DNA of 64,000 nucleotides from contig CM053026.1 in NCBI GenBank assembly GCA_028564925.1, positions 642,049,967 through 642,113,966 of the forward strand, read 5' to 3'. Position numbers and translations under genes: made by a program. Shown here one piece after another: positions 12,115 through 22,664 of the stretch. Each line of letters begins with the position of its first letter. The first letter of the stretch is position 1. Under the pieces are notes generated by a model. That model searched no databases. It was not told where the DNA came from and saw nothing but the letters and a program-made list of their open reading frames with translations. This DNA is from Lithobates sylvaticus (taxonomy: Eukaryota; Chordata; Amphibia; Anura; Ranidae).

Positions 12115-12868
12115 TGTTTTGCTCAAGCAGGAAAAAGCAACAGGTTTGCTATAATACACCCTTTCCAAATTGCTCATAACTACCAATTATTTCTTTCTGC
12201 CTTGCTGATCTGTTCATCTGCTGGGAGTGAAAAAATAAATCAGTACTTCTGGGTGTGGTGAATGGAGAAGCATGTGACTCGTTCCCCTGTCTTGAAGAGA
12301 CACTCTTCTGTCCAGTCCAAGCTCTGAAAAGAACAACTCAGAGCTTACACAAGACTGTCTTACCTTGCTCCTGCTTTCTTTCTGCGCAACAGAAAGAAAA
12401 AAATACAAAAAAGAATACAAAATTCAGATGAGATTCTATCAGTAAATACAACTAGTAAACACATTTATCCACTTTCCAAGCAATGGAGATATTCAGTCTG
12501 GTATTTGACCCCACAGCCGCACAGTGCAGAACATAAAAAAAAATGCCTAATGCATCATGAGTGTTGAATGTTTTGCTTGGTTCAGATGTGCTCAGCTATG
12601 TTCACATAACGGTCTTGATTTTAATACATATCTAAGGTCAAAATATAAAATCATATGCTCATTTTTACATTGTATTTCAGTTATTTCTAGCCTACTGTTG
12701 TTAATCTGTTCATTCGTGAAGTTTGTAAACTTACTTTGTGGAGATGCCCACACATTTACTTCCATGAATCCTATGACACATATTCACTATACCCTGTGAA
12801 TAGGTTTAGCTGTGTCACACATTTTACAGAAGCATTCTGAACTACAGAGGTACTGAGAAGAGAAACTA
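12115..12868. other. Intergenic DNA
   Basis: I see no recognisable gene or repeat. The short frames here lack conserved features. Confidence 0.45.
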
Positions 12869-12869
12869 A

Positions 12870-13317
12870 TTAAGCCTCATACACACAATCAGATTTGTTG
12901 TCAGGGAATTGTGTGATGACAGACTGCTTGCCTAAAATCCGACTGTTAGTACGCTTCATCAGACAATTGTTGTCCAACTTTCCGCCAACAAATGTTGGAT
13001 GGCAGGCTAGTAAATTTTCGGTGGACAACGATCTGTTGTGAGATTTTCCTATCATGTATACACAAGTCCATCACACAAAAGTCCAAAGTACAAACACGCA
13101 TGCTCGGAATCAATGCTCACCAAACCCAACATTAGCAGAAGGTGCCCAAAGGGTGGCGCTCAAGAGATGAAATTATACGTAGCACGTCACTACGTTCGTG
13201 TTTGTTGGCTGACAATTGTGTACCGTTTGTATGCAAGAAAAGTTCCTGGCATACGCCCTTTGGACAAAAGTCTGACGCTTTGTTGGCCAACAATCTGAAC
13301 GTGTGTACAAGGTTTTA
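12870..13317. mobile_element. Harbinger-type MITE (AGCCTCATACACACAATCAGA end)
   Basis: TTA flanks the element at 12870-12872 and 13315-13317. The left end AGCCTCATACACACAATCAGA pairs with a right end that reads AACCTTGTACACACGTTCAGA on the other strand. The interior carries GCATGCTCGGAA at 13098-13109, a block shared with related MITEs here. Non-coding. The 3-bp TTA duplication and the ends place it with PIF/Harbinger MITEs. Confidence 0.75.
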
Positions 13318-13780
13318 GCCTTGCGAGCAACTGAATAACACATACTTATTTTAATGGTAGCTGCTGACACTCATCACATTCCCATAATACTTTGCATTTT
13401 GACCAAAACTAAACAAAATTAATGTGCCGGGCTTTTCCTTTCAAATTAATTAATACAATTCATGTGTAAAAAAAATCACTAATATAAATAATGAAGTGCT
13501 AAAAAATGTTTTTCCTGTGTAAATCTTTTTTTTATTTTATTACATGTTTATTAACTTGTCATTATACAAAAGAATAAAAAAACAGATTTCACACATTTTT
13601 TACAACAATCTACCCAGGGTTATGTTACATGACCTATCCAATGCAAAAAGTGCTTAGCAGATTTAAATATACCCAGTCAATAAAGGAAAACTGTACTGAA
13701 AAAAAATATTGAGACCATCATTGTTGCTAGTTGTCTGGTTGGCATGCTGAAATGCTTTGATACTTTCCAAAGGTGGTAAC
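13318..13780. other. AT-rich intergenic DNA
   Basis: No gene or clear repeat seen. Confidence 0.45.
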
Positions 13781-13781
13781 T

Positions 13782-14586
13782 AGACATGTGCACACTGAAA
13801 TATTTTGTTTCAGAATTTCGTTTTTGTCCGAAAAATGTATTTATTTAGTGACTCCCGAAATACGTTTTTATTTATTTTGTTTCGTTAAAAAATGCATTCG
13901 TCTGAAAATCCAAAATAATTAAGGTAAAATCTGTCATTGAGGGCTTGTGGTGTCTGTCGAATGTTCTAAGAAGATTCGACGGAGCAGCTAAACTGTACGA
14001 CGCCGCAATCGTACATTTCTGGTCGAATGTTCCGTCTACAAGCTATAGTAGAATTCTAATTTTGTATGACACTAGTAATAATTATATTAATTATTATTAC
14101 TAGTCAACCAACATTAGAATTCTTCTATAGCCTATGGGCAGAGCATTTGACCATAAATGTCCACTCGCACGGACTGCTTAGTTGAATCTTTATGTCAAAT
14201 CTTTTCTCTCTATGTCGAATAATCTTGGACTAATAGAGTTAGGTTAGGCACATTCAACCTTTTTACTATTGTCTCTATAATGTCGAATCTTTTCTCTCTA
14301 TATCGAATCTTTTCTTTCTATGTTGAACCTTTTCTCTCTATGTAGAATAATCTTGGACTAATAGAGCTAAGGTTAGGCACATTCGAGCACAGCTTCAATG
14401 GACACAGATCACTATTGTCAGCGTCATGTCGAATCTCCTATCTATATCGAACTGTTGTCACAACGAAAAGGAAAATAAAGCATTTGTTTATGTCGGATCT
14501 TTCGGTTTTCGGATTCTGCACGTTCGAAAATACCTGAAATTCGTATGAAAATGCATTTGGACGAAAACAAATGCACATGTCTAGAG
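13782..14586. mobile_element. MITE with CTAGACATGTGCA ends
   Basis: Both ends carry CTAGACATGTGCA in inverted orientation. A near-perfect palindrome of ACTAGTAATAATTA type lies at about 14067-14103 in the middle. A degenerate array of 'TCGAATCTTTTCTCTCTATG' units occupies about 14195-14350. Non-coding. The family is not named with confidence. Confidence 0.7.
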
Positions 14587-14677
14587 GTAACCTACAATAA
14601 GTATGCAGATCAGGTGTCCTGACTTGACTTCACAGAATGAGAGTGCACCGAAGCTCTAGACAGCCAGGCAATTATTC

Positions 14678-15097
14678 TTATGCCCCGTACACACGGTCAG
14701 ATTTTCCAATGCAAAATGTTCGATCGGATCATGTTGTGACCGTGTGTGGGCTCCATCTGGCTTTTTCCGTCGGGACTTCCGACGCACAAAGTTTGAGAGC
14801 TGGATCTCAAATTTTCCGACAACATGGTCCGATCGCGTCAATTCCGATTGTGTGTAGCCTAGTCCGACGGACAAAGTGCCATGCATGCTCAGAAGAAATT
14901 TGGAGACAAAAGCTATTGGCTACTGGCCTCTATGTAGTCCCGTCGTACATGTTGTATGTCACCTTGTTCGGAATGATCGGATTTTCCAACAACTTTGTCT
15001 GACCGTGTGTGGGCAACACCAGTTTCAGACAAAATCCATTGGAAAATATCCGACGGATTTTGTAGTCGGAATGTCCGACCGTATGCATGGGGCATTA
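14678..15097. mobile_element. Harbinger-type MITE related to Harb-1
   Basis: TTA target duplication at 14678-14680 and 15095-15097. The left end TGCCCCGTACACACGGTCAGA and right end (other strand TGCCCCATGCATACGGTCGGA) are close to the Harb-1 end AGCCCCATACACACGGTCGGA. Positions 14863-14900 (GTCCGACGGACAAAGTGC, then GCATGCTCAGAAGAAATT) match, inverted, the right subterminal region of Harb-1 near 24599-24640. This is a non-autonomous relative of that transposon. Confidence 0.85.
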
Positions 15098-15099
15098 GA

Positions 15100-15644
15100 A
15101 TAAGGTCAGCAATGGAAACTCCTTTATTTCTCTCTGTGTGTGTTTCCTTTAAAGGCAGATTCTAGTTCCTCTAAAGCCTAACTTTATATGAAATAGTGTA
15201 ACTTACTATATTGAATAAAATACACTGAAAACCAAAACGGACTTTTGTTTTTTTGCAAGACTAAGACCTTATTGCGAGCTATTTAGTCATAGATCTCTCT
15301 CAGATACAAACTGCAGACATTTGGAAAGAAAAATGGTTCCTAAATAGTTAGCACAGATGTGACAGGCACAACTAATGGAGCAATTCTACTAAAAGTATCA
15401 TTACATCAGACCAGGGGGCTTTCAGATGCTACCTCTCTTATTTTTTAGTTTCAAGAAGAGACCAGATCAGAATTTAACAATCAATACCAAACAAAACAGA
15501 GACAAAGAGTGCAGCATAATATACTGAAAAAATAAGTGTACTTTGAATAATGTATAGCTAGTTATCAGGATAGTTCTGGGTCAGTGTACCACATCTCAAA
15601 GGTCATCAGGGTTCTTAGGACAGAGCAGATTCACCCAGATAAGC
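15100..15644. other. Intergenic DNA
   Basis: No gene or clear repeat seen. Confidence 0.45.
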
Positions 15645-16112
15645 ATAAAGGCCCGTACACACGATCTGACTTTTTGACAACAAACAAGCAAATTAGCTGT
15701 TTTGGACCAACATCTGACCGTGTGTACGCGCCATCGGACCAACTTTTTCAGTTTTCATCTGACTTTTGTTGGCTGTGCGAACGGACCAACTTTCTCACAA
15801 CAAAAGTCAGATGGAGCAAAGTCCGTCCGTGTGTACAAAAAACCATCGGACTTTTGTACAAAGTACAAACATGCATGCTCAGAACCAATGCAAAAGATCA
15901 GACAACAATATAGAAGTTGACCAAAGGTGGCGCTGGAGTATTCGAACGTCCTCTTTTGAAGTGTCGTCAGTACGTTGAAACATCACTACGTACATGTTTG
16001 TTGCCTAAAAAGTCTGATCGTGTATATGCAATACCAACTTGGGGCCAACGCCCTTTGTACAAAAATCCACGAGAAAGTTGGTCTAAGGTCCGATCGTGTG
16101 TATGAGGCTCGT
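15644..16112. mobile_element. Harbinger-type MITE
   Basis: The left end is AGGCCCGTACACACGATCTGACT; the right end on the other strand is AGCCTCATACACACGATCGGA. Subterminal copies of GACCAAC/GTGTGTACG motifs and the GCATGCTCAGAA block at 15873-15884 tie it to the neighbouring Harbinger MITEs. The target duplication is not clean. Non-coding. Confidence 0.7.
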
Positions 16113-16119
16113 GTGTATA

Positions 16120-16696
16120 ACAATGAATTAGCTAAATGACCCTTAAATTATCATTGATTTAACTCTTTCTTATTAGTACTAAATTTGTAAACATGTAGAC
16201 CTATGTCAAGGATGAGTCCTCCCTCTTGTGCTGGGATGAGGTGCCTGATGACTTCGCGAAATGCTTTAATATTATCCAGCTACAGGTTCCTACATCCAAC
16301 TGAGGTGACCCACCTCCCGTGTCTGAACAGTGGGTGATGTGAATGGCATGCAGCACTCTGCAGCCGCAGGACACGGCCAGACTGGGTTACAGCAACATTG
16401 TAGCTGGACATGGTAGGTAACAGTGGTCCCCTCCAGACACTATTGCAAAGTGATAGTAAGGGGAGCTGGAGGCATCCACTGTAACCCCTTCTGTCCCAGA
16501 AGCCTTTCGTGGTGGCCTGGCCTGTGCCTACAACTTTCAATTGTTTCTTGTTGTGCATATATTCTGCTGTAGGTGACATTACAACTCATATTGTTTGATG
16601 AAACAATATTTTCTATTTGATGTACATTCATAATGTTCTACGACTAGTGTGCTATACATTTGGCATACCAATCATTCCAGTGTGGTTCTAATGGGT
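16120..16696. other. Intergenic DNA
   Basis: No gene or clear element seen; part may be an old dispersed repeat. Confidence 0.4.
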
Positions 16697-16701
16697 TATT
16701 T

Positions 16702-17155
16702 TAAAGTGATTGTCAAGGTAGGAGTTTTTTTTTACCTGACTATATTTTCTGCATTAAGGTAAAAAACTTCTGTGTGCAGTCCCCACTTATACTTACCTAA
16801 GCCTGATCTTGATCCAGCGCTGTGCCTCAGAGCAGTGGTTCTTTCCGCTCTTTTTCTTCCTACTGGACATGGAATGTCTCCTGCTGCTGTCAATCACAGC
16901 TTGTAAGGAGAGAGCAGGAGGCGGGCTGAGTCATGCTCTGTTTGTCTATGAACAAACAGAGCCAGCTCCGAATCAAACCCATACGTGTGCCCCCATACCA
17001 AGCAACTCGCTATGAGGGAACTTGGCAGGAGGGAAGGGTCAGGAGCATTGCCAGGAGACGCAAGAAGAGGAGGCTCAGGGCTGCTCTGTGTAAAACACAG
17101 AGCAGGTAAATATAACATGTTTGTTATTTAAAATATATGTTTGTAATCACTTTAA
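16702..17155. mobile_element. MITE with TTAAAGTGATTGTCAA ends
   Basis: The left end TTTAAAGTGATTGTCAA pairs with the right end TTTGTAATCACTTTAA. The element is about 450 bp, non-coding, and shares the internal 'acttctgtgtgcag' and 'acagagcag.taaatat' blocks with the elements at 24830 and 57730. It belongs to the same TTAAAG family as the fold-back at 971. Confidence 0.7.
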
Positions 17156-17339
17156 CTATCCTTATTGTTCCATTTCTTTCCCAAACTTACAGATGACATG
17201 CTTGGGAATTGAAGGAATTGTTCTGAGGTTTTTACATGCCTGTTAGACTCTCACTTGTGGATCTTTTGGATACGAGGCCAGTGGCATAGTGTTGCCATGT
17301 GCACAGTAATTAAGTTAGAATTTTAAACCACTTCCACTG
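17156..17339. other. Flank of Harb-1
   Basis: Nothing recognised. Immediately before Harb-1 the sequence reads CCACTTCCACTG, followed by the TTA target. Confidence 0.5.
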
Positions 17340-17342
17340 TTA

Positions 17343-17364
17343 AGCCCCATACACACGGTCGGAC
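17343..17364 (+). repeat. Harb-1 left terminal inverted repeat
   Basis: AGCCCCATACACACGGTCGGA, an exact inverted match to 24808-24829. A second copy of its inner core, ACACACGGTCGGAC, lies at 17427-17440. Confidence 0.95.
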
Positions 17365-17922
17365 TATCCGCGGACCATGTCGGTCGGATCCTGTCCGTCG
17401 TACTTTGTCCGATGTTGGTGTTGCGTACACACGGTCGGACTACGTTGTCGTAATATCCGGTCTGCAAGAACGTCGTGACGTAAGTCGTCTTCCACGAGAT
17501 TAGAAAAGGGAAGTTCAGCACCACGTCAGGCACCCGTTGGGCTCCTTCTGCTGATCCCGTGTTTATCGCGAGTTAGTCAAAGTTTGGTGACTTAAGATTC
17601 GCGCTTCTCAGTTTTCTGACTCAGATCGTTACTGCTCTTCAGTTTGTGCTTGTCGTGCGTATCTGTTTATTGGTGCGTGTAGTCAGTTCGCATTTGTTGG
17701 TCATTGCGGCCTATATCTTGATATAGGACGCTTTGATTTGCACTGCTTATTGTCTGCTCGTTTCTGGTATTCATTTCGTTCTTTCAGGCCTTGCTGTTTA
17801 TCGGTGCTTTCTGTTTGTCCGTTCTGACCAGCCGACCTTTTGTGACCTTGTGAGCGATGTTTCCCGTGCGTACTCGTCGCTGAGTTCGTGCTGTACGCGG
17901 AATTGGTGTCGGGCTTTTAGCT

Positions 17923-19929
17923 TTGACCCAAGACCCGTCCATGAACAGAGTGACGAGGAGGATGTGGACCAAGAATTGGTTGCTTCAGCGTGACCAATTC
18001 TCGCACATGCCTTTGCTTCGTGAGATCCGGGAGAACAATCCTGATGATTTCAGGAACTTTCTCCGGATGACGGACCCCGTGTTTCACCGTCTTTTGGCTT
18101 TGCTGACCCCCTTTATCAGCCGGCAGGATACCTGCATGAGACAAGCCATTACTCCGGAGCAGAGGCTTGTTGCCACGTTGAGGTACTTGGCGACAGGGAG
18201 AAGCCTTCAGGATTTGAAGTTCTCTTCAGGTATCTCTCCCCAGGCCCTGGGAATCATTATTCCAGAGACCTGTTCTGCCATCATCCAGGTCCTGCTGGAG
18301 GAGTATATTAAGGTAACATTTATACTTTACTATTCCCTTCTATGTATGCTCTGTTTGCTAATGTCTTCTATTTTTGACCTCCTTCCCTAATTACCATGAT
18401 TGCAATATGTTCTAATATGCTGTGCCCCTTTTCTCCTTCATGCATTTTTCCCTTCACTTACCTCCCCAGCATGCTCTTCTGCCCCAATAGACACCTATGG
18501 CCTAGTCACTTAAGCAATGTCTTTTGTCTGCTGCATAGTATTGTTTGCCCCCAAACACCCCCTAAAATATGCACAAATGTTTGCTGTGTGGTTTACTTCA
18601 TGTAGAGCCCCTTTTTTTTTTTGGTTTTTTTGTTGGGGGGGGGGGCAAACTCATTAGGAACCCCCTCCCCCAACTGCTCTGTCAGATGGTACCAATCCTC
18701 TATTTTATAGTGGGCATCTTTAGGGATGAATTCTGCAAAGCATGTAGTGCAAGGGGCTGCCTCCATGCTTTCCATTTCCTATTTTTTTGTGTTCTTTCCC
18801 TCCTATTAGCTTGCTTGGTAATTTCAGAATGTCACAATGTGCTTTCCTTTTTTTGGGGGGGGGGGGGGGTTTGAAATGTTAGTTTAGCTTTCTTGGGGGC
18901 TGCCAATAGTGTTAAGTACAGAGGGTCTGCCCAAACTAGCACACATTATTGAGCCATTTGCCAATCAATGAAGTGCAGAGGGTTACCTGTCCCCTGTGGG
19001 GATTGATGGGGGGTGAGTAATCTGTGAAGGGGAGCCTCTACTTTTCTGTGCAAATACTTTCCAGCCTCCAATTTTATACAATGCTCTTGTTCCAAGATGT
19101 TGATTGTCTAATCTGCTTGCAATGTTTATGTGCAAAGTGACTCATTAGTTTTTCTTCTTTCACTCCACAGTTCCCTTCCACGCCACAGGAATGGCAGACT
19201 GTGGCCTCCCACTTTGCCAGCCGTTGGGACTTTCCTAACTGAGGAGGGGCAATTGATGGGAAACACGTCCGCATCGTCCCACCGCCCAACTCGGGGTCCT
19301 ACTATTATAATTATAAAGGGTTTAATAGTGTAGTGATGTTGGCGGTGGTGTCGGCGACATATGAATTTATGTATGTGGACGTGGGGATGAACGGCCGGAT
19401 CTCGGATGGTGGTGCCATTGCGCACACGGAGTTCTACTCGCGTCTCCAAAGTGGCAGTCTGTGCTTGCCACCTCCAGAGGAGAATGCAGAAGGACTCCCC
19501 TTCGTCTTTGTCGCAGATGAAGCGTTTGCGTTGACTCCCCATCTGATGAGGCCCTTCCCGATGAGGACCCTCACCCCAGACCAGAGGGTCTTCAACTACA
19601 GGCTGTCCAGAGCCCGAAGAGTTGTGGAGAACACTTTTGGCATCCTGGCCAGCCGCTTCCGCCTGTTCTTGACGGCAATTAACTTGGCGGAATACAAACT
19701 GAACCACATAGTTCTTGCCTGTTGCATATTGCACAACTTCCTCAAAAGACATAACAGGAACTATGTGGTGCCCGTTGGCCCAGATGTGGAGGGCCCTCCA
19801 AATGCTGACCTCACAGCCCTTCAAGTGGCACGTCCAGGCTTGCCCCCTCTAAATGCCCGCGCGGTCCGCGAGCAATATATGGACTACTTTGTGGGTAGGG
19901 GGGCCATTGCTCTGCCTGACGATGTGTGA
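17923..19929 (+). pseudogene. Harb-1 DDE transposase (HARBI1-like), two exons, one stop
   Basis: Exon 1 is 17923-18312 and exon 2 is 19171-19929, joined by a phase-0 intron with donor AAG|GTAACA and acceptor CTCCACAG. The predicted protein is about 382 residues, the usual size for Harbinger transposases. N-terminal features include DPVFHRLLALLTPFI and RLVATLRYLATGRS. The catalytic core has Asp in AIDGKHV (residue ~159), Asp in VADEAFALTP (~246) and Glu in RRVVENTFG (~283). One TGA at 19240-19242 replaces the conserved Cys of the FPNC-GA-IDGKH block; the rest is open. AATAAA follows at 19942-19947. The start at 17923 is the first ATG in frame; MNRVTRR six codons later is also possible. It would cut and join the Harb-1 ends, normally with a Myb-like partner. 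Confidence 0.92.
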
Positions 19930-20776
19930 GAGGCATTTTGTAATAAATATTAGTTTTCAACCAACCTATGATTTCTTGTCATTTCCGTATTCTTTTTAGC
20001 TTATTTTACCTTTAAATTTTTTTCCTTGGCCTTCGACAGTGGGAATGCACTTTCTGGGCAAAAGGAGGTAACAGTCTCTTCTTCCCAAAAATATTATTCT
20101 CATGTTGTGTGTTTGCTACCTAATCTTTGGTCTAGAGAAGGTTTGTACTGCATAACTGACACCCAAAATACTCCTTTTCATCACCAGGTCAGACATGTGT
20201 GTATTCTCAAAAATGCTGTGCTCCGTGTTTTCGTACAAAGCACTGTGGGTGTCATTTACATAAGTCAAATCGACTATGCTCTACAAGTGCAGTGAAAAAG
20301 TGCCCTGGAAAAGAAACTTGCAGTGCAAAGTGGACTTGCCTTTAGTAAATAACACCCATTGCCCCCCATATCCTTTACATTTGACATACATAATGCATTG
20401 TGTTTTTGAAATAAGGAAGCCACACATTTAGAAAATTTAAAAAGTTTACTTGAAAAACATTCACAAGTGCGTTTACAATCTTCTTGCCCAAACTGACAAC
20501 ATCTTGGTTATTTACAACATTGTTTACAAACATTCCGCAATTGGTAAAACCAGGCATGGAGCAAAACAGAACCTAGGAACTAGGAAAGTTCAACTTTGTA
20601 AAGTGAAGACAAGATCAGACATGACTATATGTTCAAAGTGTGTTTGATCTTGCCTTCATCACATGGGGGGTCACCCCTGGAAAGTGGAAATTTAGAACAT
20701 GCACACAATTTGGGTGTGAAAATGGTCATTAGATGGTAAAACACATGTCTAGAAGCTTCAAAAGTGCCATTTTCCA

Positions 20777-20892
20777 TCATGGGGATGAATGGACGTTTTT
20801 TGGGGGTGCAACCCCTTCACCACAACCACTTTCGTAGTTCGTAAAGTGGTTGCACCCCCAAAAAAACGTTGTCATTCATCCACCATGATGGG
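20777..20892. repeat. Hairpin between the convergent genes of Harb-1
   Basis: The stretch with GATGAATGGACGTTTTTTGG and GGGGGTGCAACC is repeated in inverted form as GGTTGCACCCCC and AAAAACGTTGTCATTCATCC about 50 bp later. A weaker inverted pair (GTGAAGACAAGATC against GATCTTGCCTTCATCAC) lies at 20598-20662. Both fall in the 1.07 kb between the transposase and Myb gene 3' ends. Confidence 0.75.
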
Positions 20893-21002
20893 AGCTAGCA
20901 CATGTGGACACAATGTGTGCATGTTCCAAATTTCACACAGTTCTTAAGTTGCAAATGTGTTCAGAAGCAGGCACAAATGTGTGTTAATTACTTGGTGCGT
21001 TT

Positions 21003-22352
21003 TCATATTTTTCCTAAAACATCAATGATGTTCTTCAATTTTTGTTGAACATCATTGATGTTTTGCTTTATGTAATCTAGATCTCTATTGCAGACCATTA
21101 TCTCCCCGATGAGTACGTGGGCACTCTCTGTGGTAAAGTGCGATTTTTCTTCCACAACATCCACGTCACCTAAAAACCACAAACAAACAAAAATCGGGTG
21201 TTGGAAATGAGGCAGCCATACATTGATTAGCTTACCAGTAGCTGTGTTCTCCCACACTCACCTGTTGTGGTGACAAGTTCTCCCAGTTCGATGATCTCTC
21301 CTTCCTCCTCCTCCTCCTCTGCTTCTGCTTTTTCCCCTTTTTTGGGAGGTGTTGGTTTTGGGGTTTCCTCAGACGGCCCAAGTTTTCGCTCCCCTATGAG
21401 AATGTACAAAAGGAAGATTTAGCAACACAATCTATTGAGGGCAGAAATAGGAAATGACAAACATTGCTTGAAAGTGACGGACACTATTTTTGTTTGGCCA
21501 GTTACAAATGCCAACTACATGAATGTAGTCACTTTGTAAAGGTGCTAAACTTACTAGCTTTTTGGTAGAAGTTTGTCTGATGGAGACCCCCCTCTAGTAT
21601 CCACTGGAGCACATGTGTGGAAAAGCCTAATCAAAAGGGGGTTTGGGTGTCCCAGCACTAGTGCTCTAGAGTCCAGATGGGTAAACAGCTACTGAGTGAC
21701 CTCTCCTTTACATTGACTAAATTTTGTTTACGCTCTTGCTGACATCTCTAGTGAGAACAAACTTCCTTTCAATAAAAACTTCACCAAACCTCGTATTATA
21801 AGTGGCCGAACGATCGAGGTTGCGTACGATCGAATGGACACACACGATCATGACAGTGGTAGAAAGATCGAGGCTGAGTACGATCGAATGCACAGACGAA
21901 CCTGAAAGTGGCCATTTTGGAATGTACAACTTTGTAAAAATCAAACCACATGGAGCAGTATGCAAGCAAGAAAGCAAACACAAAACACAACTACTTACTT
22001 TTTTGAAGAACTCGCTTGATCTTTCTGTACTGATCGGTCTCCCTCAGTTTCAGGTCTGACCAGCGTTTCCTGAGTTGCTCCTTGGATCGTTGTACCCCAA
22101 AATGATTGTACAGCCTTCTCACAACTTTAGACATGATCTTGGCCTTGCGGACATTGGGGTTGAGGTAAGGTCCATACTTCCCATCATAGTCGCTCCTCTT
22201 TAATATGTCCACCATCTCCAACATTTCTCCAAATGACATATTGGAGGCCTTGAATTTCAGGCTCCGGGATCGGGACGTTTGTGCCTCCGGATTTCCTCGT
22301 CCTCCTCCTCGTTGGTGGGATATTTGGGGTGCACCTGCTGTGTCCCCGCCAT
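21003..22352 (-). CDS. Harb-1 Myb/SANT-like DNA-binding protein, three exons
   Basis: Exon 1 runs from about 22352 down to 21999 (donor A|GTAAGT), exon 2 is 21393-21262 (donor ACAACAG|GTGAGT) and exon 3 is 21169-21003; the reading frame is kept across both introns. The core (EMLEMVDILKRSDYDGKYGP ... SKEQLRKRWSDLKLRE) is a trihelix Myb/SANT-like domain of the type PIF/Harbinger second genes encode. A Lys/Glu-rich linker with a run of Glu follows, then a helical tail (IKQNINDVQQKLKNIIDVLG) suited to dimerisation. The likely start, MAGTQQVHPKYPTNEEEDEE at 22352, is out of frame with the Myb core, so there is probably one frameshift near 22257-22262. An alternative in-frame ATG at 22476 would read through the promoter and is less likely. 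Known partners of this kind carry the transposase to the nucleus and to the ends. Confidence 0.82.
21800..21900. repeat. Short tandem duplication in Myb gene intron 1
   Basis: A unit of about 45 bp with GATCGAGG...GTACGATCGAATG and a cacacacgatc / tgcacagacg tail occurs twice (from about 21810 and 21867). It sits in the intron between exons 1 and 2 of the Myb-like gene. Confidence 0.65.
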
Positions 22353-22664
22353 GTGCTCTCCCCACTGCGCCGTAAAGAGAAGGGGTGGGGAATAGACGAG
22401 AAAGATCGTCAGGGGCGGGCGGAGTTTGACGCATGCGCAATGTATATAAAACGTCACACGCCTGTGTCGTAGCCACGATCTGGGAGACGAGGGGAGAGAA
22501 AGCTCACGCACGAGACGATCGCTAGAAACGAAGGTACAATTTGACGTTGGTACATAACTAGCCTAGACTGATTAGAACTTGAGGCTTCTTTATGGAGAAG
22601 ATTAGGAGAGTTTAGGCTGACATTATTTATATTGTTTTGTGTGGTGTTGTGTCTTGCAGAGGTG
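22353..22664. promoter_or_regulatory. Head-to-head promoter of Harb-1 Myb and MADF genes
   Basis: About 310 bp separate the divergent starts at 22352 (-) and 22665 (+). The region holds a GC box (GGGGCGGG, 22412-22419), an NRF1-like GCATGCGCA (22431-22439), a TATA box on the plus strand (TATATAAA, 22443-22450) and ACGTCAC, a CRE-like half site (22451-22457). The TATA box points to the MADF gene. Joint control of two DNA-binding proteins is inference. Confidence 0.65.

Noticed and set aside
19126-19824. 232-residue minus-strand frame opposite the Harb-1 transposase
   Set aside because: It mirrors the transposase exon on the other strand and has no family features; the plus strand has the DDE blocks and splice sites.
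22353-22476. ATG at 22476 as the Myb-like gene start
   Set aside because: It is in frame with the Myb core but would translate the TATA-proximal promoter. The acidic MAGTQQ start at 22352 is more protein-like, though it needs one frameshift.
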